From contig NZ_CP059059.1 in assembly GCF_014217855.1 (NCBI RefSeq), positions 682,001 to 746,000 on the forward strand: a DNA stretch of 64,000 nucleotides, in the 5' to 3' direction. Each line of letters opens with the position of its first letter. Within the stretch, counting starts at the first letter, position 1. The position numbers were made by a program, and so were the translations under genes. Below are positions 36,604 through 47,073 of the stretch, piece after piece. The notes under the pieces are model-generated. The model was not told the DNA's origin. It ran no database searches and saw nothing but the letters and a program-made list of their open reading frames with translations. Source of the stretch: Synechococcus sp. HK01-R (GTDB lineage: Bacteria > Cyanobacteriota > Cyanobacteriia > PCC-6307 > Cyanobiaceae).

Positions 36604-38430
36604 TCAGCTCTGGCCGTCGAGATCGACGTCAACCACATCGCCATTAAAGAAATCGGCGAAGCGCTTCACTTTGTCGTCCATCGGTGAACTCAGGGGTCGC
36701 GGCTCCACTGGCTTGTTGTCGGGCACTTGGGCCACCGGGAGCTGGGGTTCGCTAGCGCCGGTGGGTTTCGCATCGGGGATGGTGGCAGTTGCTATGGGGG
36801 GCGATGTCTGTGGGGTGGATGGGCTTGTGACGGGTTCGGCAGGCGCGGTGATCTTCATGCGCTCGCTCAGTGGGGTGACTGACGGACTGACCGGTGCCGC
36901 TGGGGTCAAGGTCCCGCTCTGGTTTTCCAGCACCAGCTGACGGTTGCCACCCAGGGCGCGGCTGATCGCCTGCTCCAACAGGCTGGCGCGGCTCTGCACC
37001 ATTCCCATCCAGTTGCCGGCCACCTGGACCACGGCGCGGTGGGCATCAAGGCGAACCAGTTGGGCTTGCTGGGAAAGCAGCATGCGGGTGGAGGGCAGTT
37101 CCAGGCTCCCGAGGATCTGCTGCCAGAGCTCGCCCAGGTTGGTGGGGTCGGGTGGAGCCGCTGGCTCTGTGGCTGTCTCCGTTACGGGTTCAGCGACTGC
37201 CGCGACTGGCGTTGGGGCCTGTGTCTGGGTTGGGGGCAGGCTCACCGCCGCCTTCGCTGGGGCTGCAGGAGGAGCCACCGCTGGGGTGACCGCAGGGGCT
37301 GAGTGCACTCCTTGTTCTGGCTGGGCCCGGGACTCAGGTTCCGCCAGCAGACCGAGCAGCAGCACCTCCAGCCATAGACGCGGCTGCACACTGAGACGGA
37401 GCTGTTGCTCACTGCCACGCAGGCGTGCTTGCCACTGGAGCAACCGCTGCCGGCCGATGCGTTGGGCCAGCGGCGGCAGTTGATCCCGGAACTGGGGTGA
37501 GACGCTGGTGAGTTCAGGTCTGTCGGGAGCGGCGGCCATCAGCACCAGATCCCGCAGGATTCCCGCCAAGCCCTGCAGCACTGCTCCCGGGTCGCGGCCG
37601 CGATCGAGCAGGCGCCTGCTGCTCTCCAGGAGAGGCAGTGGCTCACCGGCGGCCAAGGATTCGCTGAGATGGATCAGTTCCTGTTCGGGTACGGCCCCCA
37701 GCAGTTCCCACACCGCATCGGCTTCGATCGGAGGTGGCAGCAGGCTGAGCTGATCCAGCAGGCTTTCGGCATCGCGCAGACCGCCCTGGGCCCTTTGCGC
37801 CACCACATGAAGGGCCTCCGGTTGAATCCCGATCGCTTCCTGTTCGGCAATCCAGCGCAGGTGGGCTTCGAGAGCCTCGAGGGGGATGCGCCGGAAATCA
37901 AAACGCTGGCAGCGGCTCAGGATCGTGGGCAGCACCCGCTGGGGATCGGTCGTCGCCAACACAAACACCACGCGCGGTGGCGGCTCCTCCAGGGTTTTCA
38001 GCAGGGCGTTGAAGGCGGCGGTGGAGAGCATGTGGCATTCGTCCACCACGTACACCTTCCAGCGGGCCTGCACCGGGGCAAAGCGGGAGCGCTCGATCAG
38101 GTCACGGATGTTGTCAACACCCGTATTCGAGGCGGCATCGATCTCGATCACATCGAGGGCGCTGCCGGCGGCGATCGTGGTGCAGAGCTCGCAGGTCCCG
38201 CAGGGCTCAGGTGTGGGCCCGTCGCTGCTCAGGCAGTTGAGCGATCGGGCGAGGATCCTGGCGCTGGACGTTTTACCTGTGCCCCGTGGGCCACTGAACA
38301 GATAGGCCGGAGCGATGCGATCGCTGCGTAGGGCGTGGCTGAGGGTGGCGGCAATCGCGTCCTGCCCCACCAGCTGATCAAACCGCTGAGGTCTGTACTT
38401 GTGATGCAGCGGCTGGTAGGCCTGACTCAT
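36604..38430 (-). CDS. dnaX: DNA polymerase III subunits gamma/tau DnaX
   Basis: Clamp-loader ATPase. Visible are Walker A GPRGTGKTSSARILA, a zinc-binding CGTCELC, DVIEIDAASNTGVD, the Walker B VYVVDECHMLS, and the sensor LATTDPQRV. The N-terminal 380 residues are the AAA+ and collar region; the rest is a Pro/Ala-rich tail. At 608 residues it is a tau-type product, and I see no A-rich slippery run that would signal an E. coli-like frameshift to gamma. It is the last gene of the tig-clpP-clpX-LRAT-dnaX group. Confidence 0.94.
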   Translation of the reverse strand: MSQAYQPLHHKYRPQRFDQLVGQDAIAATLSHALRSDRIAPAYLFSGPRGTGKTSSARILARSLNCLSSDGPTPEPCGTCELCTTIAAGSALDVIEIDAASNTGVDNIRDLIERSRFAPVQARWKVYVVDECHMLSTAAFNALLKTLEEPPPRVVFVLATTDPQRVLPTILSRCQRFDFRRIPLEALEAHLRWIAEQEAIGIQPEALHVVAQRAQGGLRDAESLLDQLSLLPPPIEADAVWELLGAVPEQELIHLSESLAAGEPLPLLESSRRLLDRGRDPGAVLQGLAGILRDLVLMAAAPDRPELTSVSPQFRDQLPPLAQRIGRQRLLQWQARLRGSEQQLRLSVQPRLWLEVLLLGLLAEPESRAQPEQGVHSAPAVTPAVAPPAAPAKAAVSLPPTQTQAPTPVAAVAEPVTETATEPAAPPDPTNLGELWQQILGSLELPSTRMLLSQQAQLVRLDAHRAVVQVAGNWMGMVQSRASLLEQAISRALGGNRQLVLENQSGTLTPAAPVSPSVTPLSERMKITAPAEPVTSPSTPQTSPPIATATIPDAKPTGASEPQLPVAQVPDNKPVEPRPLSSPMDDKVKRFADFFNGDVVDVDLDGQS

Positions 38431-38453
38431 GCGCTGCTGGCGGGACCCAGAGG

Positions 38454-39149
38454 TTACTCAGGTCTGCCCTGTTCCGATGTGGTGTCAGCGGCTTCCAGAA
38501 GCGCAACGATCTGTTGCTCCAGTTCCTCCACGGCGGCCAGTTCATCCGCGAGGGTCTGGCCGGCCTGGAGTAAGCGTCGGCTCTGGCGGTTACCGCGATT
38601 CGAAGCGCCGCTATCGGGGCCGCCCCGCAACCACCCCTCCGCTTGCTCCAGGGTTGTTTCGAGTTTTGCCACCAGCCGTTGACGCAGTTGCTCGAGTTGG
38701 CTCAGGCCTCGGCGTGCCCGATCGCGGGAGGTCTGATCCACCAGGCCTTTGCCCAGCAGCAGGCTCAGGCCCGTGAGTAAGGCAGCGGGCATCAGTTGGC
38801 CAAGGGCCAGGGCGCCCAAGCTGCCGGTGTGCAGCCAGTCCTCCACCTGGCCGCTGCGGTGGCGACCGGTCTTGCACCAGGTGGCGAAGTGCTCGCAATT
38901 GTTGAACAGCAGGTTGTAGTTCTGCTCGCCGATGCGGCTCATGGCGCGTCGGAGCGTGATGCCCGCTGGTGAGGCCTGTGGGTGGTCGATCACGCTGATC
39001 TCCTGGCCGCGGCTGAACTCTTGGAGAGAGCTGCGCAGGATTTCACGACCCTCTAGGTAGTGGGCCACGCTGCCATCGCCCAGATCAATGCCGTGATGCA
39101 GAAACAGGCCGTGCTGCCGGGGAACCGTGAGGTGGTCGGCGGCGGCCAT
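38454..39149 (-). CDS. LRAT/NlpC-P60-like domain protein
   Basis: A 231-residue protein with the circularly permuted papain-like LRAT fold. HGLFLHHGIDLGDGSVAHY gives the histidine, and LFNNCEHFATWCKTG gives the NCEHF motif with the nucleophilic Cys. Family members are acyltransferases or thiol hydrolases. A hydrophobic stretch (LGALALGQLMPAALLTGLSLLLG) may be a membrane anchor, and the rest is a coiled-coil-like tail. It lies 23 bp before dnaX and 20 bp after clpX, so it is probably in their transcript. Substrate unknown. Confidence 0.75.
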   Translation of the reverse strand: MAAADHLTVPRQHGLFLHHGIDLGDGSVAHYLEGREILRSSLQEFSRGQEISVIDHPQASPAGITLRRAMSRIGEQNYNLLFNNCEHFATWCKTGRHRSGQVEDWLHTGSLGALALGQLMPAALLTGLSLLLGKGLVDQTSRDRARRGLSQLEQLRQRLVAKLETTLEQAEGWLRGGPDSGASNRGNRQSRRLLQAGQTLADELAAVEELEQQIVALLEAADTTSEQGRPE

Positions 39150-39169
39150 GAAGGATCAGTCCACAGGGT

Positions 39170-40525
39170 TCAGGCTGATTCCTGCTGACGTTCGCTTCCC
39201 GGCAGTGGCAGTACCTTCCCGCCGGTGTGTTCCTCCACCATGGTGCGCGTCACGGTGAAGGACTTCACATTCTTGCGTGAAGGCAAGTCGTACATCAGGT
39301 CGAGCATCAACTCTTCCACGATTCCGCGCAGGGCCCGGGCGCCGGTTTTGCGCCGGTGCGCTTCGCGGGCGATCGCCACGACCGCGTCGCTTTCGAAATC
39401 CAGTTGCACATTGTCCATGCTCAACAGGGTGCGGAACTGCTTGACCAGCGCATCGCGGGGCTCGGTGAGGATCGATTCCAGCGCTTGTTCATCCAGAGGT
39501 TCCAGCACAGCGCTCACCGGCATGCGGCCAATGAATTCCGGGATCAAGCCGTACTTCACGAGGTCGTCCGGCTCCAGATGGCGCAGCACCTGGGCTGCTT
39601 GCAGGTCGCGATTGGCCTTGTTGCGACCGCGACCATCACTGCTGGGCACGAAGCCGATCGCATTGCGTCCAAGCCGCTTCTGCACCACGTCATCGAGGCC
39701 CACAAAGGCGCCGCCGCAGATGAACAGGATCTGGCTGGTGTCGATCTGGATGCAGTCCTGATAGGGATGCTTACGACCGCCCTGGGGGGGCACGTTGGCC
39801 ACGGTGCCTTCCAGCATCTTCAGGAGTGCTTGCTGCACCCCCTCGCCCGACACATCACGGGTGATCGATGGGTTCTCGCTCTTGCGGGCAATCTTGTCGA
39901 TTTCATCGATGTAGATGATGCCGCGCTGGGCTTGGTCCACATCCATGTCGGCCTTCTGCAGAAGCCGCAGCAGGATGTTCTCGACGTCTTCCCCCACATA
40001 GCCGGCTTCGGTGAGGGTGGTGGCGTCGGCCACGGCGAAGGGCACATCCAGGAGTTCTGCCAGTGTCTGGGCTAGCAGGGTCTTGCCGCAGCCGGTGGGA
40101 CCGATTAAGAGGATGTTGCTCTTGTGAAGGCGGGTGGCGGTCTGTTCGGTTTCGCCCTTGCCATCGCCTTGCCAGGCCAGGCGTTTGTAGTGGTTGTAAA
40201 CCGCTACGGAGAGCACCTTCTTGGCCGCTTCCTGACCGACCACCTGATGGTCGAGAAAGCTCTTGATTTCCTGTGGTTTGGGGATCGAGGCAAGGGTGGG
40301 GGCTGGCTTTGTGCTTTTGCGGGTTCCCTGGGCTGCCTTGCGGGAGGTTTCGGCCCCCTGGCGGGAGTTGCCCTGGGCATCGATCAGCTCTTCATCGAGG
40401 ATCTCGTTGCAGAGATCGATGCACTCATCGCAGATGTACACGCCGGGACCAGCGATCAACTTGCGGACTTGCTCCTGGGACTTGCCGCAGAAGGAGCACT
40501 TCAGATGGGCGTCGAATTTGGCCAT
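39170..40525 (-). CDS. clpX: ATP-dependent Clp protease ATPase subunit ClpX
   Basis: AAA+ unfoldase that feeds ClpP. The N-terminal C4 zinc domain is complete ([10 protein letters not shown] ... CDECIDLC). Walker A is [14 protein letters not shown], and [12 protein letters not shown] is the Walker B segment. [10 protein letters not shown] and RNAIGFVPS, where the IGF ClpP-contact loop would be, are typical. At 451 residues the length is normal. It is downstream of clpP after 87 bp. Confidence 0.97.
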   Translation of the reverse strand: MAKFDAHLKCSFCGKSQEQVRKLIAGPGVYICDECIDLCNEILDEELIDAQGNSRQGAETSRKAAQGTRKSTKPAPTLASIPKPQEIKSFLDHQVVGQEAAKKVLSVAVYNHYKRLAWQGDGKGETEQTATRLHKSNILLIGPTGCGKTLLAQTLAELLDVPFAVADATTLTEAGYVGEDVENILLRLLQKADMDVDQAQRGIIYIDEIDKIARKSENPSITRDVSGEGVQQALLKMLEGTVANVPPQGGRKHPYQDCIQIDTSQILFICGGAFVGLDDVVQKRLGRNAIGFVPSSDGRGRNKANRDLQAAQVLRHLEPDDLVKYGLIPEFIGRMPVSAVLEPLDEQALESILTEPRDALVKQFRTLLSMDNVQLDFESDAVVAIAREAHRRKTGARALRGIVEELMLDLMYDLPSRKNVKSFTVTRTMVEEHTGGKVLPLPGSERQQESA

Positions 40526-40612
40526 CGGGCGCTGGTCGCTTCAAACGGGGTCAGTCGGATCGACGGATGGTCGCGGTCCGGATTCCCAGGATCGCCGTGG
40601 AGCTGCGCGATG

Positions 40613-41236
40613 TCAGCCCTCCGTAACGATTCCTCCGTCCGCGAGACTGTCCACCACCCGGTCGATCAATCCGTATTCAACCGCCTCTGCTGGAGAAAGG
40701 AAGTAATCGCGGTCTGTATCTTCAGCGATTTTTTCGAGGGGCTGGCCCGTGTGCTCGGCCATCAGACCGTTGAGGGTGTCTTTGAGGAACAGGATCTCCT
40801 GGGCTTGGATCTCGATGTCGACAGCCTGGCCTTGGGCGCCACCGAGGGGCTGGTGGATCATGATCCGGGCATTTGGCAGGGCGAGGCGCTTGCCCTTGCA
40901 GCCACCGGAGAGCAGGAAGGCGCCCATGGAGGCAGCCAATCCATAGCAGATGGTCACCACGTCAGGAGCAACCTGCTGCATGGTGTCGTAGATCGCTAGT
41001 CCGGCCGTGACCGAGCCACCGGGGGAATTGATATAGATCTGAATGTCTTTTTCAGGATCCTCAGCTTCCAGGAACAAGAGCTGAGCCACTAGGGCATCCG
41101 CAACTTGGTCATCGATTCCAGTTCCGAGAAAGATGATCCGCTCCCGGAGAAGACGCGAATAGATATCGAAAGCCCGTTCGCCTCGACCCGACTGTTCCAC
41201 CACGGTGGGCAGCACACCAGGGGAGGCCGATGGCAT
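40613..41236 (-). CDS. clpP: ATP-dependent Clp protease proteolytic subunit ClpP
   Basis: Serine protease subunit. The catalytic Ser is in [16 protein letters not shown], the His in [12 protein letters not shown], and the Asp lies further on. The fold stretches [20 protein letters not shown] and [17 protein letters not shown] are typical. I use ATG 41236 ([17 protein letters not shown]) because it gives a 207-residue protein; an in-frame ATG at 41302 would add 22 residues. It is between tig and clpX, as in most bacteria. Confidence 0.95.
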   Translation of the reverse strand: MPSASPGVLPTVVEQSGRGERAFDIYSRLLRERIIFLGTGIDDQVADALVAQLLFLEAEDPEKDIQIYINSPGGSVTAGLAIYDTMQQVAPDVVTICYGLAASMGAFLLSGGCKGKRLALPNARIMIHQPLGGAQGQAVDIEIQAQEILFLKDTLNGLMAEHTGQPLEKIAEDTDRDYFLSPAEAVEYGLIDRVVDSLADGGIVTEG

Positions 41237-41348
41237 GGCTGAGACGGGGCTGATGCCCCGCCAGCGGTTCTGGATCGGATGGTGGTGACGGGCGTCGATC
41301 ACGCGGCAGCTGGCGGGTTCCTGTACAGGCTCAATCTATGGGTGCTGA

Positions 41349-42812
41349 TCAGCCGTCGGCGTCCCCATCGGCCTTGGCTTTGCTGCTTTTCGCTTTGGCG
41401 GTGCCGGTGGCCTTGGTGGAAGCCTTGCTTGTGCCGGTTTTCGCTTTCGCCTCTGGTTGTTTCTTCTCCTTGGCGGTTTCAGCCTCGGAGCTCTCAGGGG
41501 CCTTCTCGACCACGGTGTTGTTCTCTTCCAGCCAGCCGAGCAATTTGTCGCGCAGCAGGTCGTCGATCACGGCCTGGCGCAGCCGTGCCGGATCGATGTC
41601 GCGTTCACCGGAGAGCTGGCGCTTCACCTCCTTGAGCTTGGCTTCGATTTCTGTGTCCTCCACCTTGAGGTCTTCCGCTTCGGCCAGAGCACTGAGGGCG
41701 AGGCTGCGACGGAGCCGCTCTTCGGCTTCGGGTCTGGAGGAGTTCATCAAGGAGCGCACCAGCTCCGGGGTGAACAGGGATTTCACATCCATGCCCTGCT
41801 GGGCGAACTGGCCAGCGGTCTGCTCCACCAGGTTGCGCACTTCCTGCTGCACCAGGCTTTCAGGCAGATCCACCTCCAGCTGCTCCACAAGGGCGGCCAG
41901 CAGGGCGTCGTGGCGATTGCTCTTCTGGCGTCGCTCGGCGTCGTCCTTGAGGCGCTTCTCCAGTTCTTCACGCAGCTCCGCCATCGTCTCCTTATCGCTG
42001 GCCTGCTTGGCGAAGGCGTCGTCGAGCTCAGGCAGTTCGCGGGTCTTGAGGTCCTTGAGGCTGATCACGAAGCTGGCCTTGCGACCGCGGGCATCCTCTT
42101 TGGGGTAATCCTCTGGGAACTGGCAGTCGACGGTTTTCTCATCGCCGATGGCCATGCCGACGATCCCTTCCACGAAGCCCGGGATCATCCGCCCGTCCTC
42201 CAGTTCCACATCCATCGAGTCGGCGCTGCCACCCTCGATCTCATTGCCGTCATCGGCGTAGGTGCCTTTGAAGCCCACGACGGCCACATCACCGTTGGCG
42301 GCGGCACGGTTGTCCACCGGCACCAGCGTGGCCATCTGCTTGCGGGATTGATCCAGCATGTCGTCCACCTGAGCAGGATCAAAGCTGACGGCTTCCGCTT
42401 CGGCCTTCAGCCCTTTGGTGGTTTTGAGTTTCGGCACTGGAGCCACGTCGGTTTCGAGCGTGAGCGTGAGGGCCTTACCGGGGTCAAAAGCTTCCAGCAG
42501 GCTCTCAAATCCGCCGGTCAGATCGGGTTGCCCCAGGGCTTCGATCTGTTCTTGTTCGATGGCCTCCCGCCAGACTCCGTCGACAATGGCTTCCAGGGCG
42601 GTGGCTCGGATCCGCAGCGGGCCGATCTGCTGCAACAGCACCGCCCGGGGCACCTTGCCTTTACGGAAACCAGGCAGATTGATGCTGCGGCTGAGGCGGG
42701 TCACCGCTGCTTCGTAGCTCTCCTTGCAACGCTCCGCAGGAACTGCCACTTCCACCGCCAGGCGGCTGCCCGGACGGGCGGTGGTCTTGACCTTCAGGGA
42801 CGCGGCGCTCAT
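41349..42812 (-). CDS. tig: Trigger factor
   Basis: Ribosome-bound chaperone with PPIase domain. The N-terminal ribosome-docking signature is [14 protein letters not shown]. The FKBP-like middle ([31 protein letters not shown]) and the helical C-terminal domain follow. The protein has 487 residues from ATG 42812 and ends in a Lys/Ala-rich tail. It leads the tig-clpP-clpX group and is divergent from asd. Confidence 0.96.
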   Translation of the reverse strand: MSAASLKVKTTARPGSRLAVEVAVPAERCKESYEAAVTRLSRSINLPGFRKGKVPRAVLLQQIGPLRIRATALEAIVDGVWREAIEQEQIEALGQPDLTGGFESLLEAFDPGKALTLTLETDVAPVPKLKTTKGLKAEAEAVSFDPAQVDDMLDQSRKQMATLVPVDNRAAANGDVAVVGFKGTYADDGNEIEGGSADSMDVELEDGRMIPGFVEGIVGMAIGDEKTVDCQFPEDYPKEDARGRKASFVISLKDLKTRELPELDDAFAKQASDKETMAELREELEKRLKDDAERRQKSNRHDALLAALVEQLEVDLPESLVQQEVRNLVEQTAGQFAQQGMDVKSLFTPELVRSLMNSSRPEAEERLRRSLALSALAEAEDLKVEDTEIEAKLKEVKRQLSGERDIDPARLRQAVIDDLLRDKLLGWLEENNTVVEKAPESSEAETAKEKKQPEAKAKTGTSKASTKATGTAKAKSSKAKADGDADG

Positions 42813-42976
42813 GCAGGAGTAGTTCGGGCAGCCCAACACTTTATGGAAGCGTCAGTCCGTGGATCGCCACGTATTGTGAGGGCAACGTTTCATCGGATGC
42901 TCCAGCCTGGCGCTGCTGCTGGATTCCGATCGTGGCCAGGGGCCAGCGTCGTCATTGCAGTTCTAAAACCCACCGC

Positions 42977-44020
42977 TTGTCTCCCTCTCCGTCGAACCCC
43001 ACCGCTTCTCTGCCGAATCGCCCCTTAACCGTCGCCGTGCTCGGTGCCAGTGGTGCAGTGGGACAGGAGCTTTTGCAGCTGCTGGATGAGCGTGCATTTC
43101 CGGTTGGTGAGCTGCGATTGCTTGCTTCAGCCCGCTCTGCTGGAACGACCCAGAGCTGGAAGGGGCAGGAGCATTCGGTTCAGGAAGTGACGGCTGCCTC
43201 CTTCGAAGGGGTGGACTTGGTGCTCGCCTCTGCTGGTGGTTCGGTCTCGCGACAATGGCGCCAGGCGATTACTCAGGCCGGCGCCCTGATGGTGGACAAC
43301 TCCAGCGCCTTTCGCATGGAGGACGGTGTGCCGCTGGTGGTGCCTGAGGTGAATCCGAAGGCGGCCTTCAAGCATCAGGGCGTCATCGCCAATCCCAACT
43401 GCACAACGATCCTGCTCACCCTCGCGCTCGCTCCCCTGGCAGCGAAACGACCCATGCGTCGTGTTGTGGTGAGCACCTATCAGTCGGCCAGCGGTGCCGG
43501 TGCCCGGGCCATGGAAGAACTTCAGACCCTCAGTCGTGTGGTGTTGGACGGAGGTGAAGCCAAGAGTGAAGTGCTGCCCCATTCCCTCGCCTTCAACCTG
43601 TTTCTCCATAACTCGCCGCTGCAAGCCAACAGCTACTGCGAAGAGGAGATGAAGATGGTCAATGAGACCCGCAAGATCATGGATCTCCCTGCGTTGCGTT
43701 TCACGGCCACCTGCGTTCGCGTGCCCGTGCTGCGTGCCCACTCAGAGGCGGTGAATGTGGAGTTTGAGCAGCCGTTCCCTGTGGAGGAGGCCCGTGCCCT
43801 CCTGGCGGCAGCTCCAGGGGTCGAGCTGATTGAGCAGCCCGAGTGCAACCGTTTCCCGATGCCCACGGATGTGACCGGCCGCGATCCCGTGGCGGTGGGT
43901 CGGATCCGTCAAGACATCAGTGATCCCAACGCCCTGGAGTTCTGGCTCTGCGGTGACCAGATTCGCAAGGGCGCGGCCCTCAACGCGATCCAGATTGCCG
44001 AACTGCTGATTAACGCATGA
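42977..44020 (+). CDS. asd: Aspartate-semialdehyde dehydrogenase
   Basis: Second step of the aspartate pathway to lysine, threonine and methionine. Visible are the NADP loop [19 protein letters not shown], the catalytic Cys in IANPNCTTI, and [17 protein letters not shown] with the substrate region. The start is not certain: a TTG at 42977 gives a family-like N-terminus of about 347 residues, while a GTG at 42932 would add 15. It overlaps dapA by 4 bp (ATGA), so both are coupled. lysC for the preceding step lies at 61759. Confidence 0.93.
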   Translation: MSPSPSNPTASLPNRPLTVAVLGASGAVGQELLQLLDERAFPVGELRLLASARSAGTTQSWKGQEHSVQEVTAASFEGVDLVLASAGGSVSRQWRQAITQAGALMVDNSSAFRMEDGVPLVVPEVNPKAAFKHQGVIANPNCTTILLTLALAPLAAKRPMRRVVVSTYQSASGAGARAMEELQTLSRVVLDGGEAKSEVLPHSLAFNLFLHNSPLQANSYCEEEMKMVNETRKIMDLPALRFTATCVRVPVLRAHSEAVNVEFEQPFPVEEARALLAAAPGVELIEQPECNRFPMPTDVTGRDPVAVGRIRQDISDPNALEFWLCGDQIRKGAALNAIQIAELLINA

Positions 44021-44925
44021 CCCTCTCCGCAGCCCTCTCTCCCACCCCCTTCGGCCGTCTGCTCACGGCGATGGTCACTCCTTTCGATGCCGACGGCCGG
44101 GTTGACCTGGCCTTGGCCGGTCGTCTCGCCCGCCATCTCGTCGACGAGGGATCCGATGGTCTTGTGGTGTGCGGCACCACGGGTGAATCCCCCACCTTGA
44201 GCTGGCAGGAGCAGGTGCAGCTGCTGGAGGCCGTGCGTCAGGCGGTGGGCTCTGGGGTGAAGGTGCTGGCGGGCACAGGCAGTAACAGCACCGCCGAGGC
44301 GGTGGAGGCCACCCGAGAGGCGGCGGCTGCCGGGGCCGATGGGGCCTTGGTGGTGGTGCCTTACTACAACAAGCCTCCTCAGGAGGGGCTGGAGGCCCAT
44401 TTCCGGGCCGTGGCCGAGGCAGCCCCCGAGTTGCCGTTGATGCTTTACAACATCCCCGGCCGCACCGGCTGTTCGATGGTGCCGTCCACGGTGGCTCGAC
44501 TCATGGATTGCGCCAACGTCGTGAGTTTCAAGGCCGCCAGTGGCAGCACCGATGAGGTGAGCCAGCTGCGCCTGAGTTGCGGTGCCCGGCTTGCCGTCTA
44601 CAGCGGGGATGACGCCTTGACGCTGCCGATGCTGGCCGTCGGTGCCGTCGGCGTGGTCAGCGTGGCCAGTCACCTGGTGGGCCGGCGCCTGCGCGCCATG
44701 ATCGAAGCCCAGCTCAGTGGCCGCAATGCCGAGGCCCTCGGCCTGCATGAACAGTTGCTCCCCTTGTTCCGGGCCCTGTTCGCCACCACGAATCCGATTC
44801 CGGTGAAAGCCGCCCTTGAGGCCAGTGGTTGGCCCGTTGGAGCCCCCCGTCTTCCCCTTGTTCCCCTGGAGACCGCCATGCGCGATGACCTGATCCAAAC
44901 CCTGTCTGCCCTGCGTCAGACCTGA
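44017..44925 (+). CDS. dapA: 4-hydroxy-tetrahydrodipicolinate synthase DapA
   Basis: Condenses aspartate semialdehyde with pyruvate toward lysine and diaminopimelate. The Schiff-base Lys is in [12 protein letters not shown], and the active-site Tyr region is [12 protein letters not shown]. The [11 protein letters not shown] loop and [11 protein letters not shown] are typical. The length of 302 residues is normal. It is coupled to asd, and rnj follows after 52 bp, a gene order common in cyanobacteria. Confidence 0.96.
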   Translation: MTLSAALSPTPFGRLLTAMVTPFDADGRVDLALAGRLARHLVDEGSDGLVVCGTTGESPTLSWQEQVQLLEAVRQAVGSGVKVLAGTGSNSTAEAVEATREAAAAGADGALVVVPYYNKPPQEGLEAHFRAVAEAAPELPLMLYNIPGRTGCSMVPSTVARLMDCANVVSFKAASGSTDEVSQLRLSCGARLAVYSGDDALTLPMLAVGAVGVVSVASHLVGRRLRAMIEAQLSGRNAEALGLHEQLLPLFRALFATTNPIPVKAALEASGWPVGAPRLPLVPLETAMRDDLIQTLSALRQT

Positions 44926-44977
44926 CGCCACGGCTGGCCGGCGATCACGCCTTTGTTCTTCGATTCATCTGACATTC

Positions 44978-47059
44978 ATGACTGCTTCGATCTCTACGTC
45001 CCGCAATGGCGCGACCGCCGCCCAGGAGCCCTGTCTGCGCGTGATTCCCCTCGGGGGACTGCACGAGATCGGCAAGAACACCTGCGTGTTCGAGTACGGC
45101 GATGACCTGATGCTGGTGGATGCCGGCCTGGCCTTCCCGAGCGATGGCATGCACGGCGTGAATGTGGTGCTGCCCGACACCAGTTTCCTGCGCCAGAACC
45201 AGAAACGGATCCGGGGCATGATCGTGACCCACGGTCATGAAGACCACATCGGTGGCATTGCCCACCACCTCAAGCACTTCAACATCCCGGTGATCTACGG
45301 GCCTCGGCTGGCCCTATCGATGCTCACCGGAAAGATGGATGAGGCCGGTGTGAGCGATCGCACCACCCTGCAGACCGTCGGTCCCCGTGATGTGGTGCGG
45401 GTCGGTCAGCATTTCTCGGTGGAGTTCATCCGCAACACCCACTCGATGGCCGACAGCTTCTCGCTGGCGATCACGACGCCTGTGGGCACGATCATCTTCA
45501 CGGGCGACTTCAAGTTCGATCACACCCCCGTGGATGGGGAGCATTTCGACTTGGCCCGTCTCGCTCACCACGGCGACAACGGCGTGCTGTGCCTGTTCAG
45601 CGATTCCACCAATGCCGAGGTACCTGGCTTCTGCCCGCCGGAGCGTTCGGTCTTCCCCAACCTGGATCGTCACATGGCCCAGGCGGAAGGTCGGGTCATC
45701 GTCACCACCTTCGCCAGTTCGATTCACCGGGTGTCGATGATCCTGGAGCTGGCCCTCAAGAACGGCCGCAAGGTGGGTCTGCTTGGCCGATCCATGCTGA
45801 ACGTGATCGCGAAGGCGCGGGAGCTCGGCTACATGCGCGCTCCGGATGATCTGTTTGTGCCGATCAAGCAAATCAATGATGTGCCTGATCGCGAAACCCT
45901 GTTGCTGATGACCGGAAGCCAGGGGGAACCGTTGGCTGCCCTGAGCCGGATTTCCCGTGGTGAGCACCCTCAGGTGAAGGTGAAAACCACCGACACGATC
46001 ATCTTCTCGGCCAGCCCAATTCCTGGAAACACGATCTCCGTGGTCAACACGATCGACCGCCTGATGATGCTTGGGGCGAAGGTGGTCTATGGCAAGGGCG
46101 AGGGCATTCACGTGTCGGGCCATGGCTTCCAGGAAGACCAGAAGTTGATGCTGGCTCTCACCAGGCCCAAGTTCTTCGTGCCGGTGCACGGTGAGCACCG
46201 CATGCTCGTCTGCCACGCCAAGACTGGTCACTCCATGGGTGTGCCGGAAGACAACACCCTGATCATTGAAAACGGTGATGTGGTCGAGCTCACGGCTGAG
46301 TCGATCCGCAAGGGTGATCCGGTCAAGGCCGGTATTGAGCTGCTCGATCAGTCGCGCAACGGCATTGTTGATGCTCGTGTGCTGAAGGAGCGACAGCAGC
46401 TCGCCGAAGACGGCATCGTGACGATCCTGGCGGCGATCAGTACGGATGGGGCCATGGTCGCTCCCCCTCGGGTGAATCTGCGTGGTGTGGTGACCACGGC
46501 GGATGCCCGCAAGATGTCGCTGTGGACCGAACGGGAAATCAGCTGGGTTCTGGAGAACCGCTGGAAGCAGCTCACCCGCAACACCGGCGGCAAGGCCCCT
46601 GAAGTGGATTGGATGGGTGTGCAGCGCGAGGTTGAGGTGGGCCTGGGCCGGCGTATGCGCCGCGAGTTGCAGGTGGAGCCTTTGATTCTTTGCCTGGTGC
46701 AGCCCGCTCCCGGTGGCACGCCGGTGTACAAGGGCCGCGCCGATGCCGAGCCTGATGATCGTCCGGCACCCCGGGGCCGCGGTGGCCGTGGCGGTCACGG
46801 TGGTGGTGGCCATCACGGCCAGGGGCGTCGCGACCGCGACCGCGCTCCTGCCCCCGTCAAGGCGGTACCGGCTCCTGCAGCTGCGGGCCAGTCAGCTCCA
46901 GCGGCGTCGACTCCGGCATCCACTGCCGAGAAGGCTGTCGCGGCCCAGGCTATTGCCACCAAGACTGCTGTTGCCACCAAGGGGGTGGGGGCCAAGCCCG
47001 ACCCGGATCAGGACATGCCGGCCGGTCGCACCCGCCGCCGCCGTTCGGCGGCGGCCTGA
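44978..47059 (+). CDS. rnj: Ribonuclease J
   Basis: Metallo-beta-lactamase/beta-CASP RNase for RNA maturation and decay. The metal motif HxHxDH is in VTHGHEDHIGGI. DSTNAEVPG, HVSGHGFQEDQKLML and FVPVHGEHRML are typical beta-CASP features. At 693 residues it carries, after the family body, a C-terminal low-complexity tail rich in Arg, Gly, Pro and Ala (about residues 585-693) with RGGRGGHGG, probably RNA-binding. It ends 14 bp before the convergent HlyD gene. Confidence 0.95.
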   Translation: MTASISTSRNGATAAQEPCLRVIPLGGLHEIGKNTCVFEYGDDLMLVDAGLAFPSDGMHGVNVVLPDTSFLRQNQKRIRGMIVTHGHEDHIGGIAHHLKHFNIPVIYGPRLALSMLTGKMDEAGVSDRTTLQTVGPRDVVRVGQHFSVEFIRNTHSMADSFSLAITTPVGTIIFTGDFKFDHTPVDGEHFDLARLAHHGDNGVLCLFSDSTNAEVPGFCPPERSVFPNLDRHMAQAEGRVIVTTFASSIHRVSMILELALKNGRKVGLLGRSMLNVIAKARELGYMRAPDDLFVPIKQINDVPDRETLLLMTGSQGEPLAALSRISRGEHPQVKVKTTDTIIFSASPIPGNTISVVNTIDRLMMLGAKVVYGKGEGIHVSGHGFQEDQKLMLALTRPKFFVPVHGEHRMLVCHAKTGHSMGVPEDNTLIIENGDVVELTAESIRKGDPVKAGIELLDQSRNGIVDARVLKERQQLAEDGIVTILAAISTDGAMVAPPRVNLRGVVTTADARKMSLWTEREISWVLENRWKQLTRNTGGKAPEVDWMGVQREVEVGLGRRMRRELQVEPLILCLVQPAPGGTPVYKGRADAEPDDRPAPRGRGGRGGHGGGGHHGQGRRDRDRAPAPVKAVPAPAAAGQSAPAASTPASTAEKAVAAQAIATKTAVATKGVGAKPDPDQDMPAGRTRRRRSAAA

Positions 47060-47073
47060 GGGCCGATCAAGAC

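Noticed and set aside
36604-38430. Programmed frameshift in dnaX
   Set aside because: No A-rich slippery heptamer with a following stem was recognised at the end of the collar region.
41457-43028. A 523-residue plus-strand frame opposite tig
   Set aside because: No motif or signal; it is the mirror of trigger factor codons.
45314-46816. A 500-residue minus-strand frame opposite rnj
   Set aside because: Composition is rich in His, Arg and Gln with no fold features; the RNase J motifs on the plus strand are complete.
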